47,204 bases of DNA from Anoxybacillus pushchinoensis (GCF_900111795.1 NZ_FOJQ01000015.1:1-47204); one strand, 5' to 3'; positions 17,618-25,738 are shown, numbered from the stretch's first letter. The notes: generated by a model from the sequence alone, not told the origin. A program made the numbers and translations.

Positions 17618-18353
17618 CGTTCGTCTCTTCCTTTGTTAATTCGATATATATTTCGTCGAGCGTCGCATGAGGCATATGAAGCTGTTCTTGAAGCATCGGC
17701 AATGAGCCGCACGCTTTCACTTGACCGTTATGCAAAATAACGAATGAGTCACAATATCGCTCTGCCGTCGCTAAAATGTGCGTCGACATCAAAATGCCTG
17801 CCCCTTGTTTTTTCCGTTCATCAATAAGCTGTAGTAACGCTTGAATGGCGAGCGGATCTAACCCGACAAATGGCTCATCAATAATATAGAGTGGAGCGTC
17901 TATTAAAAAGGCGCACATAATCATGACTTTCTGTTTCATCCCTTTAGAAAAAAACGCAGGAAACGCCCTTAATTTTTTCTCAAGTCGAAACATCTGTAGC
18001 AACTGCGGCACTCGCTGATCGTATTGCTCATTTGAAATGCCATACGCCATGGCAGTGAGGCGCAAATGCTCTTCAAGCGTTAATTCTTCATATAAAACAG
18101 GCATTTCGGGAATGTACGTAAATTGGGCACGATACTGTTTCGGATCATCGTGAAAAGTTATTCCATTCATCGTAATCGACCCTTTTCGTGGTTGCATCAA
18201 GCCGATGATATGTTTAATCGTCGTGCTTTTTCCTGCCCCGTTTAACCCGATTAAGGCGACAACTTCTCCTTGATGGACAGTAAACGATACGTCGTCTAAA
18301 ACGTTTTGTTTCGTATAGCCCCCGACTATATGTTGAACTTGTAATAACGCCAT
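17610..18353 (-). CDS. ecsA: ABC transporter ATPase EcsA (247 aa)
   Basis: Walker A is GLNGAGKST near residue 36. The signature region is FFSKGMKQKV, a variant of LSGGQ seen in the EcsA/drug-exporter group. Walker B is YIIDEPFVGLDP with the catalytic Glu, and the H-loop is STHILATAE. It is first in a two-gene unit with ecsB and divergent from hit. The candidate RNA at 18434-18700 lies on the opposite strand of the shared intergenic region. Confidence 0.94.
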   Translation of the reverse strand: MALLQVQHIVGGYTKQNVLDDVSFTVHQGEVVALIGLNGAGKSTTIKHIIGLMQPRKGSITMNGITFHDDPKQYRAQFTYIPEMPVLYEELTLEEHLRLTAMAYGISNEQYDQRVPQLLQMFRLEKKLRAFPAFFSKGMKQKVMIMCAFLIDAPLYIIDEPFVGLDPLAIQALLQLIDERKKQGAGILMSTHILATAERYCDSFVILHNGQVKACGSLPMLQEQLHMPHATLDEIYIELTKEETNDD

Positions 18354-18433
18354 CGTCGTTTTCCTTTCTTATGTAATTATTTTTTATTTTAACAAATGAA
18401 TAATGAAAAGAAAAACGGGTTATGATAAGTAGC

Positions 18434-18700
18434 GAAGAGGGACAAAACAAGTAGCAAGTCGCAGTGAGCAACAAAGCAAGTTCAAGAACATGATGAAATG
18501 AGGTGTCTACGGGCCGCATAATAAGCTAGCCTGTAACAACGAAAACACTCCCTTAAAAAGGGGATGGTCATCTTGAACAACATCGTACTCACAAACGCGT
18601 AACTGATTCTACTCGTAAATGAGGTGTTCCCAAAAGACACGTAATCATAAAGTTCCCTCTTCAGTGGGCAGGATGCGATGCGCATCCTGCTCTTTCCGTT
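18434..18700 (+). ncRNA. Candidate structured RNA or leader between ecsA and hit
   Basis: The 407-bp gap holds no convincing gene but has strong fold signals. GAAGAGGGA (18434-18442) pairs perfectly with TCCCTCTTC (18654-18662), closing a domain of about 230 nt. Inside it GTTCAAG (18480) can pair with CTTGAAC (18572), GTGTCT (18503) with AGACAC (18635), and CCCTT-AAA-AAGGG forms a hairpin at 18550-18562. The second and third pairings cross, so they are a pseudoknot or alternatives. AAATGAGGTGT occurs twice (18496 and 18617). A 10-bp GC-rich hairpin (18668-18690) follows, then TCTTTCCGTTT, as in a rho-independent terminator. TATGAT at 18421 could be a -10 box. I recognise no known riboswitch or T-box. 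Confidence 0.5.
18668..18700 (+). terminator. Terminator-like hairpin before hit
   Basis: GCAGGATGCG and CGCATCCTGC form a 10-bp stem with loop ATG, followed by a T-rich tail. It lies about 60 bp before the hit start and would end the candidate RNA or attenuate read-through into hit. Confidence 0.7.
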
Positions 18701-18760
18701 TCTCCAATAGCCATCATTGTGGTAAAATGAAGACAAAACGGAAAGAAAGGTGGCGTAAAC

Positions 18761-19180
18761 ATGAGCGACTGTATTTTTTGTAAAATTATAAACGGTGATA
18801 TTCCTTGTGCAAAAGTATTTGAAAATGATCACGTCATCGCTTTTTTAGACATTAGTCAAGTGACAAAAGGGCATACGCTTGTCGTACCGAAAGTACATAA
18901 AGAAAACATTTATGAATTAACACCTGAACTTGCCCAGCGTGTCTTTGAAGTCGTCCCTACAATCGCCAATGCGATTCGCGAACAATTTTCTCCAGAAGGC
19001 ATTAATATTTTAAGCAACAATGGAGAAATCGCTGGGCAAACGGTCTTCCATTATCATATGCACATCATCCCACGCTACGGAAAAGGAGATGGCTTCGGGG
19101 CGGTATGGCGGTCACATCAAAGCGACTATACATTCGATCAACTTCAAGACATCGCCGCACAAATTAAGCAAGCTCTATAG
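18761..19180 (+). CDS. hit: HIT-family nucleotide-binding hydrolase (139 aa)
   Basis: This histidine-triad protein hydrolyses adenosine-phosphoramidate-type substrates. The zinc or structural part CIFCKIINGDIP is at the N-terminus, and the catalytic HYHMHIIPR is near residue 98. AAAGGTGG lies about 10 nt before ATG. A TAAAAT box at 18723 may be its own -10, although a matching -35 is weak. It is divergent from ecsAB and convergent with prsA, the arrangement I remember from B. subtilis. Confidence 0.93.
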   Translation: MSDCIFCKIINGDIPCAKVFENDHVIAFLDISQVTKGHTLVVPKVHKENIYELTPELAQRVFEVVPTIANAIREQFSPEGINILSNNGEIAGQTVFHYHMHIIPRYGKGDGFGAVWRSHQSDYTFDQLQDIAAQIKQAL

Positions 19181-19182
19181 AA

Positions 19183-19210
19183 AGAAGGTGTCCTAAAAAG
19201 GGCACCTTCT
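19183..19210. terminator. Terminator between hit and prsA
   Basis: AGAAGGTGTCC pairs with GGGCACCTTCT (one G-U) and is followed by TTTTTC on the plus strand. Confidence 0.85.
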
Positions 19211-19223
19211 TTTTCAAACCGAC

Positions 19224-20057
19224 TTATTCGCTCTTTAATGCATCTTTTAACGACTTGTCTTTAATTTCTACATTGGCATCTTTCATAAGCTGATCGAGCT
19301 TCGATTGTACTTTCGATGCATCAAGCTTGCTTTTTTTCACTTCATATTCAATTTGCTCTTTCATTTCATCGAACGATTTTTTCTCTTCTTTATCTGTCAC
19401 TTTAATGATATGGTAACCGAATTGCGTTTTTACCGGTTCGCTAATTTCCCCTTTATTTAAAGCATACGCTGCTTTTTCAAACTCCTCGACCATCTTGCCA
19501 GGTCCAAACCATCCTAAATCGCCACCGTTTTGAGCAGAGCCGGTATCTTTCGAATATTCTTTTGCTAATTTCGCGAAATCTTCACCTTTTTCTAATTTTG
19601 CTTTAATTTCTTTTGCTGTTTTTTCATCGTCAACTAAAATATGACTTGCTTTCACTTTCGGCTTATATTCATCATAATATTCTTTCAATTCTTCATCCGT
19701 TACTTTCATGTCTTCCATCGCTGCTTTTTGGCGTAATAAATCGAGTTTTACCATGTTGCGAATGACTTCTTCGCCGTTTTGCTGCACCGCTAAATCATAT
19801 TGCATACCGTACATTTCTTTTAAATTTTCAATTTCCTTATTCAATTCTTCGTCCGTCACTTTAAATTTTTTACTTAACACTTTTTCATGAACGAGATCGC
19901 GTAACACATCTTTCCCGAAACGTTCTTTCATCTCGTTGTATAGCTCTTCTTTTGTAATGTTGCCTGCCTTCGTTTCGACAACAACTTCTGATCCGTTATT
20001 ACAAGCCGAAAGCGCAAGCATCGCTGCTGCCGACATGGCAACTGTCCATTTTTTCAT
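19224..20057 (-). CDS. prsA: PrsA foldase lipoprotein, parvulin-type peptidyl-prolyl isomerase (277 aa)
   Basis: This is an extracytoplasmic foldase anchored outside the membrane. It helps secreted proteins such as amylases fold. The signal peptide ends in the lipobox LSAC (Cys near residue 19), followed by a charged, helical N-domain with SurA-like character. A PpiC/parvulin domain (about 130-225) carries [24 protein letters not shown] and [11 protein letters not shown] 20057 was chosen, with AGGAG 9 nt upstream; a TTG three codons earlier overlaps the spacer. It is monocistronic. Confidence 0.94.
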   Translation of the reverse strand: MKKWTVAMSAAAMLALSACNNGSEVVVETKAGNITKEELYNEMKERFGKDVLRDLVHEKVLSKKFKVTDEELNKEIENLKEMYGMQYDLAVQQNGEEVIRNMVKLDLLRQKAAMEDMKVTDEELKEYYDEYKPKVKASHILVDDEKTAKEIKAKLEKGEDFAKLAKEYSKDTGSAQNGGDLGWFGPGKMVEEFEKAAYALNKGEISEPVKTQFGYHIIKVTDKEEKKSFDEMKEQIEYEVKKSKLDASKVQSKLDQLMKDANVEIKDKSLKDALKSE

Positions 20058-20144
20058 TTCCCACAACTCCTATCTATAAATGTACACAAAACATACTATA
20101 CCATATTTTTTCCGAAAGCTAAAATAAACCGCGAGTGCGCCCAT

Positions 20145-20172
20145 ACATTTTCGCTTCTTTTTACATACAATA
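20145..20172 (+). promoter_or_regulatory. Possible sigma-K (or sigma-E) promoter
   Basis: CATACAATA at 20164-20172 fits the late mother-cell -10 pattern CATANNNTA. AC lies 17 bp upstream at 20145-20146, as the sigma-K -35 requires. It precedes a YjcZ-like sporulation gene by about 50 bp. The motif is short, so chance matches are possible. Confidence 0.4.
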
Positions 20173-20221
20173 CATTGTCAAAGCGTCGCAACGCCTTCAT
20201 ATACGAAAGGAGGTGTCGTCT

Positions 20222-20314
20222 ATGGGTGCAGGAGTAGGATATGCAAACGGATTTGCGTTAATCGTTGTGTTGTTTATTTTATTAATTATCGTTGGTGCAG
20301 CTTGGTTATACTAA
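20222..20314 (+). CDS. YjcZ-like small sporulation membrane protein (30 aa)
   Basis: A 30-codon frame starts at ATG 20222 with AAAGGAGGTG just upstream. The peptide starts MGAGVGYANG and continues as one hydrophobic helix (FALIVVLFILLIIVGAAWLY), the pattern of the YjcZ family of Gly/Tyr-rich miniproteins in spore-formers. A strong terminator follows within 10 bp, supporting a separate transcript. Its function is unknown. Confidence 0.8.
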   Translation: MGAGVGYANGFALIVVLFILLIIVGAAWLY

Positions 20315-20322
20315 TCGAAAGG

Positions 20323-20349
20323 AAAGCTGACAGGAACGCTGTCAGCTTT
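20323..20349. terminator. Terminator after the YjcZ-like gene
   Basis: An 11-bp perfect stem, AAAGCTGACAG with CTGTCAGCTTT, is followed by TTTC. The next gene on the minus strand ends 2 bp away, so it probably serves both. Confidence 0.85.
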
Positions 20350-20350
20350 T

Positions 20351-20530
20351 TCACGTAAACAACACTTCGATGTAGGAAGAAATGAGTAAAATGGTAATAA
20401 GGACGTTAATCGTTCGAAATACTTTCGGCTGTTTTTCTTCAGGAATTTCTTTTTGAATACAAAGTGAATTCGTTAGCTGATTAACGATGAACAGTACAAT
20501 GGTCGCAAGGGGTATAAAATAAAGAGCCAA
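20351..20530 (-). CDS. Small two-helix membrane protein of unknown function (59 aa)
   Basis: On the minus strand a TTG start at 20530 follows CAGGAGGGG with 5 nt spacing. The protein has two hydrophobic segments (about 3-22, ALYFIPLATIVLFIVNQLT, and 41-57, INVLITILLISSYIEVL). A charged loop lies between them (KEIPEEKQPKVFR). It falls between yhaI and the YjcZ-like gene and ends at the shared terminator. I do not recognise a family. Confidence 0.65.
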   Translation of the reverse strand: MALYFIPLATIVLFIVNQLTNSLCIQKEIPEEKQPKVFRTINVLITILLISSYIEVLFT

Positions 20531-20669
20531 ACGATTCCCCTCCTGTTTTATGTATGTATTTACTCCCCTAATTTACAACGATTTTTTCGATAAATCAATA
20601 ATAGCATTTCATTTATGCAACAAATCCTGTAAAATAATACACACAAGTAGAGAAAAGGAGTTTCGAAAG

Positions 20670-21011
20670 ATGAGCATTGAACATCGCATTGAAAAATTAG
20701 AATATTATTGTTCGCTCATGCTAGACATGATCTCACCAGAAAAAAAGCCTTTTTATGCGCTCGTCATCCGCTATGGCTTAACGAAAAAAGAAGTCGAAGA
20801 CACGCTGCGACTGTGCGAACAATTAACTGAACAATATAAACAACAAAAAGAGGAAGGATTCGTGATTTTCACCTCGCTCTTTACTGAATTTGCGAGTGCG
20901 CTTCATCCGAACCTTCCGCTAGCTGAGACGATTGATGCGTTACAAAAACAACAACTATTCGTTCCACTCATGAACGAGTTTCAACGGTTATTACATACGC
21001 TCAACAAATGA
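20670..21011 (+). CDS. yhaI: YhaI-like protein, DUF1878 (113 aa)
   Basis: This is a small, mostly helical cytoplasmic protein whose function is not known. It starts at ATG 20670 ([18 protein letters not shown]) with AAAAGGAG 9-10 nt upstream; an earlier in-frame start has no ribosome site. The length equals B. subtilis YhaI, and the position beside scoC/hpr is the same. Its last 21 bases overlap the 3' end of the convergent scoC gene. Confidence 0.85.
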   Translation: MSIEHRIEKLEYYCSLMLDMISPEKKPFYALVIRYGLTKKEVEDTLRLCEQLTEQYKQQKEEGFVIFTSLFTEFASALHPNLPLAETIDALQKQQLFVPLMNEFQRLLHTLNK

Positions 21012-21590
21012 AGCGACTTCTTCTTTTGGCTCATCTTTCTTTTTCAACTTCCCGTTCTCTTCCACGAACTCCTGTTCAATATTTTGAAAAGAACGCTCAA
21101 AAATTTCCATAAAATCGTCCCCGTACACATTTCGGATCACACACATCATTTCTAACATTTCTGGAAATTTACCGTACAATTCATACAACGGCTGAATGCC
21201 TTGAAGCACAGACGTCCGTTTCGGATCGTACGACTCCATTAATTTTAATAAAATATCTTCCCCTTTCTCCGTCAACTCGATGTACGTATTTCGTTTATCG
21301 TCTTCTTTTTTCGAAAACGACAACAATCCCCGCTCCTCTAATTTTTTCGAAAAGTTAAATGCGGTCGATACGTGCATAACACCAAACTTTGCAATTTCAG
21401 AAATAGATGCTCCTTTTAAATGGTATGCAATCCATAAAATATGATGCTCGTTAATGTTTAAATCAAACGGTTTGATCCATTGTTGCCAATCTTTTTCAAT
21501 CGACTTCCATAGCGCTTTACTTAATTGGGCAACTCTTTGACTAAATAACATCGCCTCTTTGACAGAATAATGTCGTTCCGTGCTTTTCAT
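20991..21590 (-). CDS. scoC: Transition-state regulator ScoC/Hpr, MarR family (199 aa)
   Basis: This is a repressor of protease, sporulation and nutrient genes in Bacillus. The winged-helix part [24 protein letters not shown] and [21 protein letters not shown] is nearly identical to my memory of B. subtilis ScoC, as is GDDFMEIFE near the C-terminus. ATG 21590 gives [14 protein letters not shown], in line with the family. The GTG four codons upstream has a comparably poor ribosome site, so the start is uncertain. The C-terminal tail is charged and variable. Confidence 0.93.
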   Translation of the reverse strand: MKSTERHYSVKEAMLFSQRVAQLSKALWKSIEKDWQQWIKPFDLNINEHHILWIAYHLKGASISEIAKFGVMHVSTAFNFSKKLEERGLLSFSKKEDDKRNTYIELTEKGEDILLKLMESYDPKRTSVLQGIQPLYELYGKFPEMLEMMCVIRNVYGDDFMEIFERSFQNIEQEFVEENGKLKKKDEPKEEVASFVERM

Positions 21591-21724
21591 CTCTCCACCC
21601 ACTTTTTCGTATTTCCTTTGTTTTATCTTTTATTATGCCAGTAAAACAATAAATAATAAAGTATTAAATATTAGAATTTTTTAATAAATTTTAATATACA
21701 CTTTTTGAACTAGGAGGAACAAGC

Positions 21725-21907
21725 ATGGTCATCGCGACGGCGACAATTGGTCTCATCTTTTTGTATTTCACGATTGCTACGTTTTCTATATTGAATAAAG
21801 CGCGCATGTATCCCCCGAAAAAAGTATTAAAGCAACGCATAAGCGTATTCGGAACCCTCGCCCTTTTTTTTATCGCCCTCACTCTTTTACTCGTTCGTAT
21901 GCAGTAA
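21725..21907 (+). CDS. Small membrane protein of unknown function (60 aa)
   Basis: The ATG has a strong AGGAGG ribosome site 7 nt upstream. There are two hydrophobic helices (about 2-24 and 42-58) joined by a basic loop (NKARMYPPKKVLKQR). A terminator follows 15 bp after the stop. It lies between scoC and trpP on the opposite strand. No family is recognised. Confidence 0.75.
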   Translation: MVIATATIGLIFLYFTIATFSILNKARMYPPKKVLKQRISVFGTLALFFIALTLLLVRMQ

Positions 21908-21922
21908 GAATGATATAAGGAA

Positions 21923-21946
21923 AACCCGACCAGAAACGATCGGGTT
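21923..21946. terminator. Bidirectional terminator before trpP end
   Basis: AACCCGA pairs with TCGGGTT around a 10-nt loop, followed by CTTTTTT on the plus strand. It can also end the trpP transcript. Confidence 0.8.
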
Positions 21947-21954
21947 CTTTTTTA

Positions 21955-22476
21955 TTACTGTTGTGAAACGGTATATGTTCGTCTCATAAGCGACTGAACG
22001 ATCGGATAAATGACGATCATCGCAATCGTATTGACAAACGCCGTTGGAATGACGACAGCAACGAATAGACCACCAAACGTCGCTCCCCCTGGTAAGCCAA
22101 CGATGGCTAATGCGACAGCTAAAAACGTCGCCCCAGAAATGAATGTGCCGACAGCAGTAAGCAATGCCGCCTTTACTGGCGTCGCTTTTGCCTTAAACAG
22201 CATAAACAATCCAAAAAAGAGCGCAGCCGTCACCACTTTATCAACGACGTTCGGAATAAATCCACCTGGGAAACTTGTCGTTACTCCAGAAATGATCCCT
22301 GTGGCAATAGCTAGTAAACTGACAGCCGTTTTGTTCGGAAAAAGCATGATGCCTAAAAACATCATCGTCAACATCATATCCGGCTTCATTCCGAAGAAAA
22401 AGCCTGGAATGACCGTGTGAAGCACAGCACCGATCCCAACAAAAAGCGATAACAACACTAACGTTCTCGTATTCAT
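21955..22476 (-). CDS. trpP: Tryptophan transporter TrpP (173 aa)
   Basis: This is a compact membrane protein with five or six helices and the S-component-like look of TrpP/YhaG. Typical segments are HTVIPGFFFGMKPDMML near residue 20 and FPGGFIPNVVDK. B. subtilis TrpP imports tryptophan and is controlled by TRAP. Here the leader carries the same kind of GAG repeats across the ribosome site. It lies 98 bp downstream of serC and has its own promoter. Confidence 0.92.
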   Translation of the reverse strand: MNTRTLVLLSLFVGIGAVLHTVIPGFFFGMKPDMMLTMMFLGIMLFPNKTAVSLLAIATGIISGVTTSFPGGFIPNVVDKVVTAALFFGLFMLFKAKATPVKAALLTAVGTFISGATFLAVALAIVGLPGGATFGGLFVAVVIPTAFVNTIAMIVIYPIVQSLMRRTYTVSQQ

Positions 22477-22512
22477 TTCTCATCTCTCCTCATCTCATTC
22501 TTTTCTCTTCTC
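22466..22512 (-). promoter_or_regulatory. TRAP-binding leader of trpP (GAG repeats over the ribosome site)
   Basis: On the minus strand GAG triplets occur at 22512-22510, 22507-22505, 22496-22494, 22491-22489, 22486-22484, 22481-22479 and 22468-22466, mostly with 2-nt spacers. An AAG at 22502-22500 fits the same spacing. The run covers the GAGGAGA ribosome site and the start codon. Tryptophan-loaded TRAP would wrap the RNA and block translation. Confidence 0.8.
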
Positions 22513-22535
22513 AGCTTGTAAGCAACTTTAACAAT

Positions 22536-22564
22536 ATTATAGCACTTTAAAGTGTCGAGGTAAA
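22536..22564 (-). promoter_or_regulatory. trpP promoter with 12-bp palindrome in the spacer
   Basis: On the minus strand TTTACC and TATAAT are 17 bp apart. The spacer contains the perfect palindrome CACTTTAAAGTG (22543-22554). Transcription would start about 50 nt before the trpP start, leaving just enough leader for the TRAP site. Confidence 0.6.
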
Positions 22565-22574
22565 ATAAAAATTT

Positions 22575-23651
22575 TCAAAAAATATTTTTTCGGAATGTTT
22601 CCATAAACTGCACCAGCGCCTCGCACGCTTCTATATCAACAGCGTTATAAATTGACGCGCGGCACCCCCCGACCGAACGATGGCCAGCTAATCCAATAAA
22701 CCCGCTTTCTTTCGCCTGCGCTAAAAATGCTTTAGTGAGATGTTCTGTCGGCAACGTAAATGTGACATTCATATGCGAGCGGCTTTCTTTTTCAGCATGA
22801 CCTTTGTAAAAACCGTCGCTTTCATCAATACAGCGATACAACATCGCCGCTTTTTCTTCATTTTTCTTTTCGAGCGCTTGGACGCCACCTTGTTCCTCTA
22901 CCCACTCAAGTACGAGCGACAACATATAAATCGCAAACGTTGGCGGCGTATTGTACAATGAACGGCTTTCGCTGTACGTGCGATAATTCAACATAGTCGG
23001 TAAACGATCGTCCCCTTTTTGCAACAAATCTTTCCGAATGATGACGACTGTCACACCTGAAGGACCTAAATTTTTTTGCGCCCCTGCATAAATGAGCGCA
23101 AAACGGCTCACGTCAATGTCACGGCTTAAAATATCGCTCGACATATCTGCGATCAAGTCGACAGAAACGTTTGGAAATTCACGCCATTGTGTTCCTGCAA
23201 TCGTGTTGTTTGACGTAATATGCAAATAAGCAGGGCGTTCGGATAATTCGATATTCGTCGGAATATATGTATATTTCTCCTTTTTCGACGAAGCTGCGAC
23301 GTGCGTTGCCCCTACTTTTTCTGCCTCTTTCATCGCTTTATCCGACCATGAGTCCGTCAGTACATAGTTGCCAACTTCCCCTTCTTTTAACAAGTTCATC
23401 GGCACCATCGAAAATTGCAAACTTGCCCCTCCTTGTAAAAAGAGGACATCGTGCGTGTTTGGGATATTCATTAACTTACGCAACAACATCTCCGCACGTT
23501 CATGCACAGCATCATATTCTTTGCTTCGATGGCTTAACTCCATGACAGACATGCCCGTTTGTTGAAAGTTGAGCAATTCCTTTTGCGCTCGCTCTAACAC
23601 AGCAAGCGGCAACGCGGAAGGCCCAGCATTAAAGTTGTACGTTCGCTTCAC
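22575..23651 (-). CDS. serC: Phosphoserine aminotransferase (358 aa)
   Basis: This PLP enzyme transfers an amino group from glutamate to 3-phosphohydroxypyruvate in serine synthesis and also acts in pyridoxal phosphate synthesis. It begins NFNAGPSALP. The PLP lysine is in YAGAQKNLGPSG near residue 195, and GHRSVGGCRASIYNA is the C-terminal phosphate-binding part. The length is typical. The start ATG is preceded by a GAGGGGGAGAAAAG ribosome site. Confidence 0.96.
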   Translation of the reverse strand: MKRTYNFNAGPSALPLAVLERAQKELLNFQQTGMSVMELSHRSKEYDAVHERAEMLLRKLMNIPNTHDVLFLQGGASLQFSMVPMNLLKEGEVGNYVLTDSWSDKAMKEAEKVGATHVAASSKKEKYTYIPTNIELSERPAYLHITSNNTIAGTQWREFPNVSVDLIADMSSDILSRDIDVSRFALIYAGAQKNLGPSGVTVVIIRKDLLQKGDDRLPTMLNYRTYSESRSLYNTPPTFAIYMLSLVLEWVEEQGGVQALEKKNEEKAAMLYRCIDESDGFYKGHAEKESRSHMNVTFTLPTEHLTKAFLAQAKESGFIGLAGHRSVGGCRASIYNAVDIEACEALVQFMETFRKNIF

Positions 23652-23753
23652 ACTTTTCTCCCCCTCGTATCATGTAATAATATATATCCTAACATGAAAT
23701 ATAAAAAAATGAAGAAAAATTTTTGAGAATTTTTTAAAAAAGAAAAGACCTTG

Positions 23754-23921
23754 TTATTCCAAGGCCTTCTGTCGCTGTGCGCGCGCTTGACGAATACGTT
23801 CCATATACACTTCCCCTTCTTTCTCAAGCAACGTCTCATCTATTTTCCGTTCTTCCCTAGCCGCGCGAATCGCCATATATCCGCTCATCACAATACCGAC
23901 AATAAGCAACGTTATAAGCAT
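23754..23921 (-). CDS. YhaL-like sporulation protein (55 aa)
   Basis: A minus-strand frame starts at the second ATG (23921), with AAGGAGG 6 nt upstream; the first ATG abuts the ribosome site. One N-terminal helix (MLITLLIVGIVMSGYMAI) is followed by a charged amphipathic region (EERKIDETLLEKEGEVYMER). That layout matches small YhaL-type spore proteins as I recall them. Its place near prsA/hemZ fits too. The family call is tentative. Confidence 0.65.
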   Translation of the reverse strand: MLITLLIVGIVMSGYMAIRAAREERKIDETLLEKEGEVYMERIRQARAQRQKALE

Positions 23922-24042
23922 AAACATCCTCCTTTAAGCTTGTCTTACTTTACACATATGCAAATAAGCGAAAAAATAGACGCATAAAAGAAGGAAATAG
24001 TTGTGAAGGAGCGAATATATGCGAAAGAAAGGGGTTGGGAAG

Positions 24043-24228
24043 ATGAACGTATACACGCTTACTGTGTTTGAAAAAACGGGTGAAAAATTGCTCGATGAAA
24101 CATTTACTGCCGCAAACGATGAGGAGGCAAAGCGAATAGGGGAACAAAAGTTAAAAGAAAAACAGCTTGAACATAAAACGCATCGCTGCACAACATCGAG
24201 CGGCAAACTCATTTTATTCCATCGATAA
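24043..24228 (+). CDS. yhzD: YhzD-like small protein (61 aa)
   Basis: It starts at ATG 24043 (MNVYTLTVFEKTGEKLLDET) with a GGGGTTGGGAAG ribosome region; an ATG 24 bp earlier is less well placed. It is a soluble alpha/beta protein ending CTTSSGKLILFHR. Length and sequence match B. subtilis YhzD as I remember it, whose function is unknown. A terminator begins at its stop codon. Confidence 0.8.
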   Translation: MNVYTLTVFEKTGEKLLDETFTAANDEEAKRIGEQKLKEKQLEHKTHRCTTSSGKLILFHR

Positions 24229-24249
24229 AGCCCCGATCATCTCGGGGCT
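24229..24249. terminator. Bidirectional terminator between yhzD and hemZ
   Basis: AGCCCCGA and TCGGGGCT form an 8-bp stem with a 5-nt loop, overlapping the hemZ stop codon. Confidence 0.8.
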
Positions 24250-25738
24250 AAAATAATTGTTCCATCATGTTTAATTTTTCTTTTGTGTAGTGTTCATAAT
24301 TTTCATTGTACGCCTTCGGTTCTTTCGGATTGGCAAAATGGGTAATGGCTTTTGTTTCAGGATGCACGAACTTGCTCGATGCACCGCATCCTAGTCCAAT
24401 AATGGACTGCTGTTCTTCCATGATCATAATGTTATAAATGCTTTCTTGGCCTGGCAAAGCATAACCGACGTTTTCTAAATTGCCGAGAATATTTTTTTGA
24501 CGATATAAATAATACGGCACATATCCTTTTTCTTTCGTCCACTGCTCTGCTCGCTTCATCATTTCACTAATTTCATCGCGATCAGCTACTTTATACTTCT
24601 CTTTATTTTTCGTCATTTCTGAAGCGCGCTTGAATGACAACGTATGCACCGTCAACGACTCCGGCATAAGCTTTTCTGTTTGCTCAAGCGTATAACAAAA
24701 CTGTTCAACACCTTCACCTGGCAACCCGATAATTAAATCCATATTGATATTGTTCATGCCTGCTGCACGCGCGAGATGAAATTTTTCGATCGTCTCATCA
24801 ACAGTATGGTGGCGACCTATCGCCCGCAACGTTTCTTGAATATATGATTGTGGATTAATGCTAATGCGATCGATGTTCCATTTTTTCAACACCGCAAGCT
24901 TTTCTGGCGTAATCGTATCTGGTCTTCCTGCTTCAACTGTAATTTCACGCACCCGCTCAACGTTTGGAAAAACGCGATACATATGGGCATATAACGCATC
25001 CATTTCTTCTGCAGTAATGCTTGTCGGTGTTCCGCCACCGTAATAAATTGTCGTAATCGGAATGTTGCGTTCTCGTAAAAATCGCCCGATTTGTTCCATT
25101 TCATAATGCAATCCAATTAAAAATGCATCGACTGATCCTTGCTTTCCTTGAATGGCATATGCTGGAAACGTACAATATGCACATTTCGTCGGACAAAACG
25201 GAATGCCGATATAAATGCTCACTTCTTTTGACAAGTCATAAAGATCAGGGACGACCGTCAACTGACGGTCAACAATTTGTTGCATAAGCTGAATTTTTTC
25301 ATCCGTCACTAAATAATCTTCGCGCAGTTGACGGTGCGCTTCCTCTTTTGTTACGCCAGACCGCAATGTTTGGTGCAGCAACTTTACCGGACGAACGCCC
25401 GTTAAAATGCCCCATTGCTGCACAAAACCTGTATACTGCTGCAGTAATGTTAAATATATATACGAAACCGCATGCTTCACTTGCTTCATGCGTCCTTTTT
25501 CTTCTGTCGTCTTCCACGCTCGCTCATAACGAGCGGAGCACGTACGATCATGTTCATCATGCAACGTTCCTGTAACGACAAGTTGCTCCTCACGTCGTAC
25601 GACAATCGTCACGCGCACGTTAGCTTCTTCCGTCGGCATAAATGAAACTGTTCGCTCTTCAAAAAATAAACCGGTAATGACTTCAAGTGAACGTTGAAAA
25701 CGTTCAACCGGATCGAGTCCACAAATGTCAATACGCAA
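24248..25738 (-). CDS. hemZ: HemZ, radical SAM coproporphyrinogen dehydrogenase-like (496 aa)
   Basis: This is an oxygen-independent coproporphyrinogen III oxidase homologue. The radical-SAM site CPTKCAYCTFPAYA gives the three iron-sulfur cysteines near residue 180, followed by YYGGGTPTSI and RISINPQSY. A long N-terminal domain of about 160 residues is specific to HemZ. TTG 25738 (MRIDICGLD) was chosen because AAAGGTGA lies 5 nt upstream; the TTG seven codons earlier has no such site. Together with hemEHY it gives this strain an anaerobic haem option. Whether HemZ truly makes protoporphyrinogen is debated. Confidence 0.9.
   Translation of the reverse strand: MRIDICGLDPVERFQRSLEVITGLFFEERTVSFMPTEEANVRVTIVVRREEQLVVTGTLHDEHDRTCSARYERAWKTTEEKGRMKQVKHAVSYIYLTLLQQYTGFVQQWGILTGVRPVKLLHQTLRSGVTKEEAHRQLREDYLVTDEKIQLMQQIVDRQLTVVPDLYDLSKEVSIYIGIPFCPTKCAYCTFPAYAIQGKQGSVDAFLIGLHYEMEQIGRFLRERNIPITTIYYGGGTPTSITAEEMDALYAHMYRVFPNVERVREITVEAGRPDTITPEKLAVLKKWNIDRISINPQSYIQETLRAIGRHHTVDETIEKFHLARAAGMNNINMDLIIGLPGEGVEQFCYTLEQTEKLMPESLTVHTLSFKRASEMTKNKEKYKVADRDEISEMMKRAEQWTKEKGYVPYYLYRQKNILGNLENVGYALPGQESIYNIMIMEEQQSIIGLGCGASSKFVHPETKAITHFANPKEPKAYNENYEHYTKEKLNMMEQLF

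Noticed and set aside
18421-18700. T-box leader for hit
   Set aside because: No GGGTGGNACCGCG T-box sequence or AGTA stem I bulge pattern is present, and hit is not an aminoacyl-tRNA or amino-acid gene.
18482-18832. Minus-strand frames through the ecsA-hit gap (also 18214-18519)
   Set aside because: They overlap ecsA or hit, lack ribosome sites and have compositions unlike the neighbouring genes; the hairpins explain the region better.
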